Below are positions 35,586 to 45,459 of a stretch of DNA of 64,000 nt, piece by piece. Numbering within the stretch: the stretch's first letter is position 1; every line of letters starts with the position of its first letter. The DNA is from Psychroserpens algicola. GTDB lineage: Bacteria; Bacteroidota; Bacteroidia; Flavobacteriales; Flavobacteriaceae. Both the position numbers and the translations under genes were made by a program. Where the stretch lies: positions 1,178,001-1,242,000 of the forward strand of contig NZ_JACNMJ010000001.1 in the NCBI RefSeq assembly GCF_014526325.1, written 5' to 3'. Under the pieces are notes generated by a model. It saw only the letters and a list, made by a program, of their open reading frames with translations. It was not told the origin of the DNA and ran no database searches.

Positions 35586-38069
35586 ATGTTTGTAGTAAAA
35601 AGAGACGGAAGAAAAGAACCAATAATGTTCGACAAAATTACGGCTAGAGTTCGTAAATTATGTTATGGGCTTAATGAACTTGTTGACCCAATTAAAGTGG
35701 CAATGCGTGTTATTGATGGCTTGTATGATGGTGTCACCACTAGTGAATTAGATAATCTGGCAGCCGAACAAGCGGCAACAATGACCACAGCTCATCCTGA
35801 TTATGCACGATTGGCAGCTCGAATTTCTGTATCCAACTTACATAAAAACACTAAAAAGACCTTTAGCGAGGTCATGACCGATTTATATACCTACGTCAAC
35901 CCAAGAACAGGTAAAAAAGCACCTTTACTAAGTGATGAGGTTTACAAGGTTATTACTGATAATAAAGACAAACTGGATTCGGCTATCATTTATAACCGTG
36001 ATTTCGGATACGATTATTTCGGATTTAAAACTTTAGAACGTTCTTACCTTTTAAAATTAAACGGTAAAATTGCCGAACGTCCGCAACACATGTTAATGCG
36101 AGTTTCCATCGGGATTCACCTTAACGATTTAGATGCTGCTCTAGAAACCTATGAGTTGATGTCTAAAAAATACTTTACACACGCTACACCAACCTTATTT
36201 AACTCAGGAACTCCAAAACCACAAATGTCATCTTGTTTCTTATTAACGATGAAAGATGATAGTATTGATGGTATTTACGATACATTAAAACAAACGGCTA
36301 AAATTTCGCAATCTGCAGGTGGAATAGGATTATCTATTCATAACATTCGCGCTACAGGAAGTTACATTGCAGGAACCAACGGAACAAGTAACGGGATTGT
36401 ACCAATGCTTAAAGTGTTTAACGATACAGCGCGTTATGTAGATCAAGGTGGTGGAAAGCGTAAAGGAAGTTTTGCCATGTACATCGAGCCTTGGCATGCT
36501 GATATTATGAGTTTCTTAGATTTAAAGAAAAATCATGGTGCCGAAGAATTGCGTGCTCGTGATTTATTCTATGCGATGTGGATGCCAGATTTATTTATGA
36601 AACGTGTGCAGGAAGATGGCGAGTGGACCTTAATGTGTCCTAATGAATGCCCGGGATTATGTGATGTTCATAGTGAAGAATTTGAAGCACTATATACCAA
36701 ATACGAAGCTGAAGGTAAAGGACGTAAGTCAATAAGAGCTCGTGAGCTTTGGGAGAAAATATTAGAATCTCAAATTGAAACCGGAACGCCTTACATGTTG
36801 TATAAAGACGCGGCAAACCGTAAGTCGAATCAGAAAAATTTAGGAACCATTCGTTCTTCAAATTTATGTACAGAAATCATGGAGTACACGTCTAAAGACG
36901 AAGTTGCTGTATGTAATCTGGCATCGATAGCCTTACCTATGTTTGTAAAAAATGGTGAGTTTGATCATAAAGAGTTATTTAGAATCACAAAACGTGTGAC
37001 TAAAAACTTAAACAGAGTAATCGATAGAAATTACTATCCTGTAAAAGAAGCTGAGAACTCTAATTTCCGTCACAGACCAGTTGGTTTAGGGGTTCAAGGC
37101 TTAGCCGATACGTTTATTAAATTACGTTTGCCTTTTACAAGCGACGAAGCAAAAAAATTAAACCAGGATATTTTCGAAACTCTATACTTTGCAGCAGTTA
37201 CTGCCAGTATGGAAGAAGCAAAAGCTGACGGGCCTTACCAAACCTATGAAGGATCTCCAATTAGTAAAGGCGAATTCCAATACAACCTTTGGGGTATTAA
37301 AGATGAGGAGTTAAGCGGACTCTGGGATTGGGCGAAGTTACGTAAGCAGGTCTTAAAAAATGGTGTGCGTAATTCATTATTAGTAGCGCCAATGCCTACA
37401 GCTTCAACATCTCAAATATTAGGAAATAACGAATGTTTTGAACCTTACACATCCAATATCTACACACGTCGTGTATTATCTGGAGAGTTTATCGTTGTCA
37501 ATAAGCATTTATTAGAAGACTTAGTCGAATTAGGACTTTGGAATGAAGGTTTAAAGAATGAAATCATGAGAGCAAATGGATCTATACAAGGTGTAGATGT
37601 GATTCCTCAAGACATTAAAGAACTTTACAAAACGGTTTGGGAGTTAAGTATGAAAGATATTATCGATATGTCTCGTCACAGAGGCTACTTTATCGATCAG
37701 TCACAATCGCTTAACTTATTTATGGAAGGAGCGACTATGGCAAAATTAACGTCTATGCATTTCTATGCTTGGAAGAGTGGCTTAAAAACCGGAATGTATT
37801 ACTTACGTACCAAGAGTGCTGTTGATGCTAAAAAGGTAACTATTACTAGAGAAGAAAAAGCACAGCCTGTTGCCGAAGTTGCACAACAAGTAGTAGAGGT
37901 TGATAATGTAGCGCAAAAGCAACAAAAAGCAGCTGAAACTGCAGCAAAATTTGCTAAGAAAACAGCAGATAAAGTAGACGTAGAACCAATGAGTGCAGAA
38001 GAAATGAAAGCCTTAATCGCTCAAGCTAAAGAAGCTGAAGGTGATGATTGCTTAATGTGTGGTTCTTAA
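35586..38069 (+). CDS. nrdA: Ribonucleotide reductase class I, alpha subunit
   Basis: 827 residues. Catalytic subunit that reduces ribonucleoside diphosphates. An N-terminal ATP-cone ([16 protein letters not shown], about 1-95) gives allosteric control. Catalytic cysteines are visible in [14 protein letters not shown] (thiyl radical position) and VCNLAS. The C-terminal redox pair is Cys822/Cys825 in CLMCGS. Before it lies an Ala/Lys/Val/Glu-rich linker (about 762-805) that tethers this flexible tail. Followed by a strong terminator. Confidence 0.96.
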   Translation: MFVVKRDGRKEPIMFDKITARVRKLCYGLNELVDPIKVAMRVIDGLYDGVTTSELDNLAAEQAATMTTAHPDYARLAARISVSNLHKNTKKTFSEVMTDLYTYVNPRTGKKAPLLSDEVYKVITDNKDKLDSAIIYNRDFGYDYFGFKTLERSYLLKLNGKIAERPQHMLMRVSIGIHLNDLDAALETYELMSKKYFTHATPTLFNSGTPKPQMSSCFLLTMKDDSIDGIYDTLKQTAKISQSAGGIGLSIHNIRATGSYIAGTNGTSNGIVPMLKVFNDTARYVDQGGGKRKGSFAMYIEPWHADIMSFLDLKKNHGAEELRARDLFYAMWMPDLFMKRVQEDGEWTLMCPNECPGLCDVHSEEFEALYTKYEAEGKGRKSIRARELWEKILESQIETGTPYMLYKDAANRKSNQKNLGTIRSSNLCTEIMEYTSKDEVAVCNLASIALPMFVKNGEFDHKELFRITKRVTKNLNRVIDRNYYPVKEAENSNFRHRPVGLGVQGLADTFIKLRLPFTSDEAKKLNQDIFETLYFAAVTASMEEAKADGPYQTYEGSPISKGEFQYNLWGIKDEELSGLWDWAKLRKQVLKNGVRNSLLVAPMPTASTSQILGNNECFEPYTSNIYTRRVLSGEFIVVNKHLLEDLVELGLWNEGLKNEIMRANGSIQGVDVIPQDIKELYKTVWELSMKDIIDMSRHRGYFIDQSQSLNLFMEGATMAKLTSMHFYAWKSGLKTGMYYLRTKSAVDAKKVTITREEKAQPVAEVAQQVVEVDNVAQKQQKAAETAAKFAKKTADKVDVEPMSAEEMKALIAQAKEAEGDDCLMCGS

Positions 38070-38087
38070 TAATTAAGTGTTATATAT

Positions 38088-38124
38088 AAAAAAGCGTCTC
38101 GTTTAATAATGAGACGCTTTTTTT
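38088..38124 (+). terminator. Terminator after nrdA
   Basis: AAAAAAGCGTCTC and GAGACGCTTTTTTTT form a strong stem with a 10-nt loop starting 18 nt after the nrdA stop. The A-rich left arm lets it act for the convergent gene at 38140 as well. Confidence 0.9.
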
Positions 38125-38139
38125 TACCAAAATGGAGGT

Positions 38140-38862
38140 TTAATTCTTTAAGATATCGGTCCCCAAATACTTACCGTCTTTATTATAATACCAGGCTCGA
38201 TTTTTTGGCATTTTAATATCATTTATGACTGTGGTTTCGGTCAGCAGAATGTATTCACCACTATCAGATTGTAGCTCACCTTTGTCGTCTGTTTTAAAAA
38301 ACTGGTAAACTTCCATTGCATAGGTTTCAGGATTAAAATAAAAAAACCACACATCGCTACCTACGCTTTTTTCATAAGATACTTTTATCACTAGATAAGT
38401 TTTACCTTTAAATGTTTTACGTTCTACTTTGTCATGAATGATAGTGCCTTTATCTTTCAATTTCATAGGTAATCCGTAGAGATAAGTGTAATAATTCTTA
38501 TACATTTTAGCACGTTCACAACTTAGGTTATTAGCTTTTAATTGCGCTTCACTAAGGTTCGTTTTACCATTCAATGTAATGGAACAATCTGTGGTTTTAA
38601 CCGTGTATTCAGTAGTTATAGTATCCCGTTTAGCTTTAACATAAAAATAATCTTCTGGTAAATTAATAATGATTTTGCTTTTACGGTTAGAAGTATTTGG
38701 GGTTTCCATAGTGACATGAAGTGTGCCGTTAAATCTTGCCCAATTTCCGTTAGGATCATGATAATTAATAGCTTTTTCAAGAAGTTGAATAGCAGAAAGC
38801 TCTTGTGCAGATGCTGGCAGAAAACTAATAATTGCAACAATAACCAATGTCAGGTATTTCAT
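38140..38862 (-). CDS. DUF6503 secreted protein
   Basis: 240 residues. Signal peptide ending about residue 19 (PASAQ), then the DUF6503 pattern AINYHDPNGNWARFNGTLHVTM near the N-terminus and YKNYYTYLYGLPMKL, VWFFYFNPETYAMEVYQFF further on. The fold is probably a lipoprotein-carrier-like open beta sheet; the function is unknown. It is convergent with nrdA and divergent from the RDD gene. Confidence 0.8.
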   Translation of the reverse strand: MKYLTLVIVAIISFLPASAQELSAIQLLEKAINYHDPNGNWARFNGTLHVTMETPNTSNRKSKIIINLPEDYFYVKAKRDTITTEYTVKTTDCSITLNGKTNLSEAQLKANNLSCERAKMYKNYYTYLYGLPMKLKDKGTIIHDKVERKTFKGKTYLVIKVSYEKSVGSDVWFFYFNPETYAMEVYQFFKTDDKGELQSDSGEYILLTETTVINDIKMPKNRAWYYNKDGKYLGTDILKN

Positions 38863-38896
38863 AGAGATATAATTTTAATAGTCTAAAATAAACTAT

Positions 38897-38925
38897 TTGA
38901 GTTTAATCATAGAATACTATATTTG
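38897..38925 (+). promoter_or_regulatory. Consensus promoter TTG-N18-TATATTTG
   Basis: TTG at 38897-38899 and TATATTTG at 38918-38925 with an 18-nt spacer, matching the Bacteroidota housekeeping promoter. The ATG at 38950 lies 24 nt downstream, which fixes the RDD start and rules out an earlier TTG at 38923 inside the box. Confidence 0.75.
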
Positions 38926-38949
38926 AAATCTACTAACCAAAGTTATATT

Positions 38950-39465
38950 ATGAATCACCACGCTAAATACAGAATTACTCAAGACGTACTAGCATCTAAG
39001 GGTAAGCGATTTTTAAATTTTATCATTGATTATATTATTTTATACCTATTGAGTTTTGCTTTGGGAATTGCTATAGCACTCATTTCAGAGTTAACAGGGA
39101 GTTATGAATTGTACGAATTTATAGCTTTAAACGATAATTTCTGGGTGAGTTATATTTTAGGAATGTTTATTTGGTTGTTTTATTATACGCTAATTGAAAC
39201 CTTTACTAAAGGACGAACTATTGGCAAGTATATTACAAAAACAACAGTTGTATTATTTGATGGAAGTAAGCCAACCATTAATGAGATACTCATACGCTCA
39301 TTGTGTCGATTGATTCCATTTGAGCAATTTTCATTTTTAGGTCAGGATGCTAAAGGTTGGCACGACTCTTTATCCAAAACTTATGTTGTAGACGTAGAGA
39401 AGTTTGAAGCCAAGAGAGCGACTATGAACGAATTAAATGAAATAGGTAAGATAGGCGTTGACTAG
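38950..39465 (+). CDS. RDD-family membrane protein
   Basis: 171 residues with three to four predicted helices. The RDD core is seen as KRFLNFIIDYIILYLLSF in the first helix, and TFTKGRTIGKYITKT and ILIRSLCRLIPFEQFSF later. The family's role is unclear, with some members implicated in ion exchange. Start chosen at ATG 38950 because the consensus promoter ends at 38925. Followed by a palindromic terminator shared with the convergent phosphate transporter. Confidence 0.87.
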   Translation: MNHHAKYRITQDVLASKGKRFLNFIIDYIILYLLSFALGIAIALISELTGSYELYEFIALNDNFWVSYILGMFIWLFYYTLIETFTKGRTIGKYITKTTVVLFDGSKPTINEILIRSLCRLIPFEQFSFLGQDAKGWHDSLSKTYVVDVEKFEAKRATMNELNEIGKIGVD

Positions 39466-39482
39466 AAGTGTTTTATAAACAT

Positions 39483-39513
39483 AAAAAACCGACTTTAAAG
39501 TCGGCTTTTTTTT
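39483..39513. terminator. Bidirectional terminator
   Basis: Perfect palindrome CCGACTTTAAAGTCGG (39489-39504) with flanking A6 and T8 tracts serves both the RDD gene and the minus-strand phosphate transporter that ends at 39512. Confidence 0.88.
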
Positions 39514-41791
39514 ATTCTTCTTCATCTATAACTGGTAAAGTTGCAGGAACAACATCGCTATCATGAGCATCGTGATATTCCTCTAAAAGACTCATTGTAG
39601 CTTTTAATAAATCTTTGGTTTCCAATAATAGACTAAAATATAAGGTGGTATTTTTCGGACTAGATTCTTCAGTTCTGGTACGTTCAACTTGTTTTTGAAT
39701 TTTTTCAGTAACCATCTCAAGAATAGCGTTCTTTTCTTTGAGAACAAGCCCAATATCTTCAAACGAATTGTTGTCGAAAGCCGTTTTTGTATCATTAAAA
39801 AGTTGCTCCATGACTTCGTCAATTTCCTTAAGTTCTTTAATTTGACTGAACTTTAACTTTTTGTGATTGTTGTTAATATGTTTGTAGCTAACATTAGAAA
39901 TATAATCTAATGATTGCGCCATATCTTGAAGGTAGCCTAAGATATTAATGTAAAAGTTACTCGCTGTGACACTAGGCTCTTCAAGGTTTTTAATGAAGTA
40001 AAAAATATTGTCACGTAAATCGTCAATTTCGTTAGATAGTTTTTCAATATTCTTTTTATTCTTCTTCAAGAGTTTGTGGTTTTGAGTAGCTAAACCATTA
40101 ATTGCGCTCGTGTATATTTTATTACCACGTTTTACCACGTTAGCAATATTACTTGCACTTTCAACAATTACACCCTGAGTAGAGCTACTTTCAGCTTTTT
40201 GAAGGCTATCCACTTCTTTTTGTACTTTAGAATTTTTGCGATGGCTCAGGTAGTTTTTTATTAAAAGCATTGTTGCTAAAACAAGCAAACCAGAAAGCGC
40301 ATAGCCTCTTCCGTAGAATAAGATAACTGCCATAATTGCTGCAGCTACAAAAGCACTCAATGCTGTAAAAAACCAGCCACCAATAACATTTAATACTCCG
40401 GCAACTCTATATACCGCACTTTCGCTTCCCCAGGCTCTATCTGCTAATGATGTTCCCATAGCAACCATGAAAGTAACATAGGTTGTTGATAACGGAAGTT
40501 TCATTGATGTTGCAATTGAGATTAGAACACTGGCAACCATTAAGTTTACTGCTGCACGAACCAAATCGAAAGCAGGCAAATCTTCAGTTTTTGAAGCAAT
40601 GAGCATTGGTTTTTCAAATTGCTTTTCAATATATGCTTTTGATGATGGTGATAATAAATTATTAAATCCTTCAGAGGCTAACATGCTAACACGAACGATG
40701 CTTCTTGATAAATAATTAGGTTCAAATCGTTCCTTGACATTATCTTGTCTCGATAGGTCTACAGAGGTTTTTACAACAGCTTTGGCTTTACTCGAAAACC
40801 ATAAGGTAAGTACCATAATGAGTCCAGCAGCTAATAATAAATAATTATTTGCTTCTACTGCTTCGGCTAAAGCAGACATAGAATATTCGGTAGCTAATTG
40901 TCCACTACCAGACCAATCCAAATACCCATTATAGGCAGCCATTGGAACACCAATAAAATTCACTAAATCGTTACCAGCAAATGCAACAGCCAAAGCAAAT
41001 GTACCTATGATGATGATGATTGTGTATATGTTATTCTTTGTGTAGTGAATGATTAAATATGATAATAGCGTAAATAATAAAAAGCTAATTCCTATGATTT
41101 CTAATGGGCTGCCTGCCACAATACCTTTTATGTTCTCACTCATAAAAGATGCGTTTTTCACACCTTTGATTAAGATGAAATATAAGATTGAAGTTACGGC
41201 TACACCACTAAAAATAGCTCCATATATCGAAGGTTTGTCTTGAAATTTAAAGCTTAGTAAAAGTCGTGATATAAACTGAATAAGAGCACCAACCGTAAAT
41301 GCCACAACAACCGAAAGTAAAATACCTAGAATAATCTCTATTGCCTTTTCATTGTTTATGTATTTTCCTAAGTCTAATAAGCTCTGTGCGTCATCAGAAT
41401 AAATTTTTAAAACCGCAACACACACAGATGCTCCAAGAAGTTCAAAAACGATAGAAACAGTAGTAGAAGTAGGCAATCCAAGAGTGTTAAAAAAGTCTAA
41501 GAGCAATATGTCTGTTATCATAACCGCCATAAAGATGATCATGATTTCATCAAACATAAATTCACCAGGATTGAAAATACCTTTTCTGGCCACTTCCATC
41601 ATACCGCTGGATGACATAGCACCTAAAGCGACACCAAGACTGGCAACGATAATAATGGTTTTAAACGATACTGCTTTAGAACCTATTGCAGAGTTTAAGA
41701 AATTAACAGCATCATTACTGACACCAACTACAAGATCTGCTATTGCCAAAAAGGCGAGTGCAACGAGCATGTAGATGTAAATGTTTTCCAT
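39512..41791 (-). CDS. PiT-family inorganic phosphate transporter with C-terminal PhoU-like region
   Basis: About 759 residues from the ATG at 41791 (an ATG at 41827 adds 12 residues). The two PHO4 halves are clear: GVSNDAVNFLNSAIGSKA with LGLPTSTTVSIVFEL, and GNDLVNFIGVPMAAYNGY with MKLPLSTTYVTFMVAMG. About twelve helices. The final 220 residues are soluble and helical (NKIYTSAINGLATQNHKLLKKNKKN onward) and resemble a PhoU/DUF47 bundle that may gate the transporter; such tails are typical of Bacteroidota PiT. Takes up phosphate with H+ or Na+. Confidence 0.9.
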   Translation of the reverse strand: MENIYIYMLVALAFLAIADLVVGVSNDAVNFLNSAIGSKAVSFKTIIIVASLGVALGAMSSSGMMEVARKGIFNPGEFMFDEIMIIFMAVMITDILLLDFFNTLGLPTSTTVSIVFELLGASVCVAVLKIYSDDAQSLLDLGKYINNEKAIEIILGILLSVVVAFTVGALIQFISRLLLSFKFQDKPSIYGAIFSGVAVTSILYFILIKGVKNASFMSENIKGIVAGSPLEIIGISFLLFTLLSYLIIHYTKNNIYTIIIIIGTFALAVAFAGNDLVNFIGVPMAAYNGYLDWSGSGQLATEYSMSALAEAVEANNYLLLAAGLIMVLTLWFSSKAKAVVKTSVDLSRQDNVKERFEPNYLSRSIVRVSMLASEGFNNLLSPSSKAYIEKQFEKPMLIASKTEDLPAFDLVRAAVNLMVASVLISIATSMKLPLSTTYVTFMVAMGTSLADRAWGSESAVYRVAGVLNVIGGWFFTALSAFVAAAIMAVILFYGRGYALSGLLVLATMLLIKNYLSHRKNSKVQKEVDSLQKAESSSTQGVIVESASNIANVVKRGNKIYTSAINGLATQNHKLLKKNKKNIEKLSNEIDDLRDNIFYFIKNLEEPSVTASNFYINILGYLQDMAQSLDYISNVSYKHINNNHKKLKFSQIKELKEIDEVMEQLFNDTKTAFDNNSFEDIGLVLKEKNAILEMVTEKIQKQVERTRTEESSPKNTTLYFSLLLETKDLLKATMSLLEEYHDAHDSDVVPATLPVIDEEE

Positions 41792-42019
41792 GTAGGATTC
41801 AAAAAAATTAATGAGAACAAATTTCATATTTTAAATTGAACACTATGTTATGTAAATGTTATGTTCTATTTAAAAATGAGATTATTTTTAGCTTTTTATC
41901 AATTGGAGTGCGGGAGTTTTACTGCTTTTTTTATGATTTAAAGCATATAAAATGAAACATTAAAACACTTAAAATCAGTATTTTAAGAGTTTAATGTTAA
42001 TTTAATGTTACGTAAATGT

Positions 42020-42049
42020 TTGAATAGTGTAAACTTTTATATATATTTG
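42020..42049 (+). promoter_or_regulatory. Consensus promoter TTG-N19-TATATTTG
   Basis: TTG at 42020-42022 and TATATTTG at 42042-42049, spacer 19 nt, 34 nt before the ATG at 42084. Confidence 0.75.
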
Positions 42050-42083
42050 TTATGTAATTATTAATCATTATCCCAAATTCAAG

Positions 42084-42440
42084 ATGAAAAAGATATTCGC
42101 AATTTTATTAATGTTTAGTGTGACATTAGCATTCGCTCAGGAAGCAAAAAAAGTTGATGTCAATAAAGATGGAGACTTAACAGTAGCTACTTATTATTAT
42201 GATAATGGTGCAATAGAACAACAAGGAACATTTAACGAGGAAGGTCAGCTTCACGGTATTTGGACGAGTTACAACCTTGACGGAGATAAAGTAATGGTTG
42301 GAAATTACGTTAACGGAAAAAAAGTGGGTAAATGGCTATTTTGGTCAAATAACAAACTTAAAGAAGTAGATTATGTTGACTCTAAAATCGCTAGTGTAAG
42401 TGAATGGACAGACAAAGTACAAGTTGCAATAAGTAACTAA
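42084..42440 (+). CDS. Secreted MORN-like repeat protein (YwqK-type)
   Basis: 118 residues. Signal peptide (about 1-19, ending AFAQ), then two to three MORN-like repeats: YYYDNGAIEQQGTFNEEGQLHG, GIWTSYNLDGDKVMVGNYVNGKKVG and KWLFWSNNKLKEVDY. Similar proteins are annotated as YwqK-family antitoxins, but no toxin gene is next to it and the signal peptide argues for a periplasmic or surface role. Monocistronic: own consensus promoter and strong terminator. Confidence 0.8.
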   Translation: MKKIFAILLMFSVTLAFAQEAKKVDVNKDGDLTVATYYYDNGAIEQQGTFNEEGQLHGIWTSYNLDGDKVMVGNYVNGKKVGKWLFWSNNKLKEVDYVDSKIASVSEWTDKVQVAISN

Positions 42441-42460
42441 AAGAAATAAAATTTTAAGAA

Positions 42461-42494
42461 AAAAAATCCCAACCATTTGGTTGGGATTTTTTTT
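42461..42494. terminator. Bidirectional terminator
   Basis: AAAAAATCCCAACC, ATTT loop, GGTTGGGATTTTTTTT. Serves the MORN-like gene and the convergent TonB receptor. Confidence 0.92.
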
Positions 42495-42513
42495 GACTAA
42501 ACTTAAACTAACT

Positions 42514-45342
42514 TTAAAATTTATAAGAGTATCCAAGAGAAATTTCTGTTCCTGGTTCTCTTAAAGAATATATTTGGTTTTGCGCACCAAATGATTCAAA
42601 ATCACTTTCTCTTTTACTGTTTAGAATATTTGTGATTTTAAAATCTATTGCAGATTTTTTGTCTTCACCAAATGCTTTATTTAATGTGAAATTTAAACTG
42701 TTAAACGGTTGTGTGTAAACATCTGGTACAAGACCAATACCAACAACCTGAAGTGTTTCACCTTGTACATTGTAGAACAATCCTGTTTGTAATCCTATAT
42801 CAGAATTATTGTAATCAAATCCAAAGTTAATCACATAAGGAGCCTGACCTTGCAGGTCACGTTCTCTTTCAATAGTTTCACCATCTCTTGCTGCCAGTTG
42901 ACGACTTGTGAATTCATCCTCAGACATCGTTAATTCTGATTTGGTGATCGAGATATTTGTGGTAAATTTTAAATTTCTTAAACCTTCAGAAATAAAACCT
43001 AAACGTTGTCTTAGTTCAAATTCAGCACCATAAACTTTAGCATTACCTAAGTTAGCAACGGTTAATTGTGTTGGTGCTTGTAAGAAAAATGACTGTTCGA
43101 TAGGATCTTTAAAATCTTTGTAAAACCCACTAATAGCAAACATTTGTCCGTCTTCACCAAAGCGCTCATATCGCAAATCAAAGTTATTGACATAAGTTGG
43201 TACTAAATCAGGTTCACCAATAAAAAGTCTGTTTGTAATAGGGTCAAAGATTCGAGCTGTTGACGATTCTTTAAACGAAGGTCTTGCTGTTGTACGCGAA
43301 TAAGATGATCTTATGTTCGAATTATCTGTAACCGCATAAATTAAGTTTGCTGACGGAAATATGTCAAATTCATCTAAAATCAATTCTCGGTCAAAATTCC
43401 TTTCATTGTTTTGTCCCGTGTAAAATGAAGTAAAGAACTCAGTACGAACTCCTAAAACAGATTTTAATTTTTCGGATACATTAAATTCTGCTGAAACATA
43501 TGTAGCTCCAATATTCTGTTCACCTTCATAAGAATCAATGGCGTTAAACTGATCACCAAAAACTAAGTAAGTTCCTGAATCTGATGTTGGATTCCAGAGG
43601 TTTTCAGAAGCGAGTAAGTTATCTGCATTACCATCAGCGATAAATGCATCATCACCTTGAATATTGAAGGTATAATCATCAATACTAAAATCTCTAAACT
43701 TGTAAGTATAAGCACCACCAAATTTAATTTTTGCAGGTTTTCCGAACATTTCTACTGTTTTGTCAAAATCTACTTTTCCAGCCCAGTTTTCTTCAATTAA
43801 ATTTCTCCAAAGTTGAATTGGGAATGTCGAAGCAGAAGGGCTCACAAAAAACTGACCTTCTCCAGATTCCTGAAACGGAGTGATTCGGTGAGCTTTATCC
43901 ATCACTTTAGAAAATGTTGGTGATAATTTCCACTCTAAATTAAACGCGTTTTCATCATTACTTAATCGGTGTTGACCACTAAACAATATGTTGGTAATAG
44001 AGCGTTCGGTATACGTTAATGAGTTTTTAATTAAAGGCTCAATACCACCACCTACACCATCTTGAGAGATGTTTTGCTCAAAAAAACCAGCAGTAGATTC
44101 TCCATTTTGAATGTGTAATACATTTGCTTTATACTTAGCTTTGTCTGTCTTGTAAGTAAGGCCAAGCATTCCATTTACAATCACGTTATTGATCCCTTCA
44201 GAACCTCTGGAGTCTAAAACAGAGTTTAATTCTTTTTCAGAAGCATCATTAAAGTTTTTTACATAAGCACCATCATTTCTATTTTCATAAAATGTGGTTT
44301 CGTTTTTATATGAAAATGAAGCTTGGTATCCTATTTTGTTATCACCAACTTCATATTGGTTGCCTAATGTAAAACCTAAATCGAAGTTCATTCCACTTGT
44401 CTCTTGTTTCGCTTGAAGTTCCTTTTGAAATCTATCGGTTAATGATGTTAACAGTAATCTGTTTTCAAAAGTTCCTGGAATAGGTTGGTATCTGTTAATC
44501 GGTAAATTTCTGGTACCATCGTCAAATCCTAAGAAGTCAGTGTCACTTCCTGTATAGGTTAAATATTTATCATTAAAGTGCATATCAGGATTGTATCCTG
44601 TGCCTAATGAAATTGTATATTCTGGTTTTGTTGGGAAATCTTTAGTTACAATGTCAACAATTCCTCCTGTAAAATCTGCAGGATATTCGGCAGAAGCCGA
44701 TTTCAGAACAATAACGTTATCTAAGATGTTTGTAGGAAATAAATCCATTTGAATTGTATTTCGGTCTGGATCAAGACCAGGAATATCAATACCATTTAAA
44801 ATAGATTTTGTGTATCGGTCTCCCAATCCACGAACATAGACATATTTTCCGCCTTCAATAGACACACCAGGAACACTTTTAACAGCGCTTGCAAGATTAC
44901 TCGCTCCAGAGCTTTTTATAGATTGAGCAGATAATCCATCCATAACGACTGCAGATTTCTTTTGCATATTCAATACAGCACTTTCTGTATTTCGTTTTAC
45001 ACTAGTCGTTAAGATGATGGTGTCAAGTGAATTGGTTTCTAAAGTGACATCTAAATTAGTGACTTCACCAGCTTTAATTACAACATCACTAATTTCTTGT
45101 GTATTATATCCTACAAACGAAAATATGATGGTGTACGTGCCTGGATCTAATTCTAACTCGTATTTACCATCAAAATCAGATGTAGTTCCAGTGGTTGTGC
45201 CTTTTATTAAAATGTTGGCAAAAGCCATAGGTTCAACAAACTCACCATCTATAACATTTCCTGCGACTGTACCTTTTTGAGCATTAGCAAAACCAACACA
45301 TACTAGTAAAAGCAGTAGGAGTGAGACTATTTTTTTTTCCAT
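42514..45342 (-). CDS. TonB-dependent outer-membrane receptor
   Basis: 942 residues. Signal peptide (about 1-21, ending ANAQ), a carboxypeptidase-regulatory-like beta domain (GTVAGNVIDG...FANILIKGTTTG...FDGKYELEL, about 22-110), a plug (VMDGLSAQSIKSSGASNLAS, VYVRGLGDRY) and a 22-strand barrel ending in the aromatic GYSYKF. Substrate cannot be read from sequence. It is preceded on the same strand by a beta-helix lipoprotein gene with a 12-bp stem-loop between them, an arrangement like other receptor/lipoprotein pairs. Nearby PiT hints at phosphate conditions, weakly. Confidence 0.92.
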   Translation of the reverse strand: MEKKIVSLLLLLLVCVGFANAQKGTVAGNVIDGEFVEPMAFANILIKGTTTGTTSDFDGKYELELDPGTYTIIFSFVGYNTQEISDVVIKAGEVTNLDVTLETNSLDTIILTTSVKRNTESAVLNMQKKSAVVMDGLSAQSIKSSGASNLASAVKSVPGVSIEGGKYVYVRGLGDRYTKSILNGIDIPGLDPDRNTIQMDLFPTNILDNVIVLKSASAEYPADFTGGIVDIVTKDFPTKPEYTISLGTGYNPDMHFNDKYLTYTGSDTDFLGFDDGTRNLPINRYQPIPGTFENRLLLTSLTDRFQKELQAKQETSGMNFDLGFTLGNQYEVGDNKIGYQASFSYKNETTFYENRNDGAYVKNFNDASEKELNSVLDSRGSEGINNVIVNGMLGLTYKTDKAKYKANVLHIQNGESTAGFFEQNISQDGVGGGIEPLIKNSLTYTERSITNILFSGQHRLSNDENAFNLEWKLSPTFSKVMDKAHRITPFQESGEGQFFVSPSASTFPIQLWRNLIEENWAGKVDFDKTVEMFGKPAKIKFGGAYTYKFRDFSIDDYTFNIQGDDAFIADGNADNLLASENLWNPTSDSGTYLVFGDQFNAIDSYEGEQNIGATYVSAEFNVSEKLKSVLGVRTEFFTSFYTGQNNERNFDRELILDEFDIFPSANLIYAVTDNSNIRSSYSRTTARPSFKESSTARIFDPITNRLFIGEPDLVPTYVNNFDLRYERFGEDGQMFAISGFYKDFKDPIEQSFFLQAPTQLTVANLGNAKVYGAEFELRQRLGFISEGLRNLKFTTNISITKSELTMSEDEFTSRQLAARDGETIERERDLQGQAPYVINFGFDYNNSDIGLQTGLFYNVQGETLQVVGIGLVPDVYTQPFNSLNFTLNKAFGEDKKSAIDFKITNILNSKRESDFESFGAQNQIYSLREPGTEISLGYSYKF

Positions 45343-45365
45343 AATTAGTTAATTATCTAAACCAT

Positions 45366-45396
45366 ACTACTCGTTAAAAAGTAGTTAACGAGTAGT
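45366..45396. repeat. Perfect 12-bp inverted repeat between lipoprotein and TonB receptor
   Basis: ACTACTCGTTAA (45366-45377) and TTAACGAGTAGT (45385-45396) with a 7-nt spacer, in the 117-nt intercistronic space. No T tract follows on the minus strand, so it is more likely an RNA-stability or regulator-binding element than a terminator. Confidence 0.7.
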
Positions 45397-45459
45397 AGTT
45401 TATATTCTGTTAGAGTTTTCTTGACTTAATAAACACTGTGGGTTAACATAGGGTTTCAA

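Noticed and set aside
38923-38949. TTG start for the RDD protein
   Set aside because: The TTG lies within the TATATTTG promoter box.
42084-42440. YwqK-type toxin-antitoxin module
   Set aside because: Signal peptide, own promoter and terminator, and no neighbouring toxin gene.
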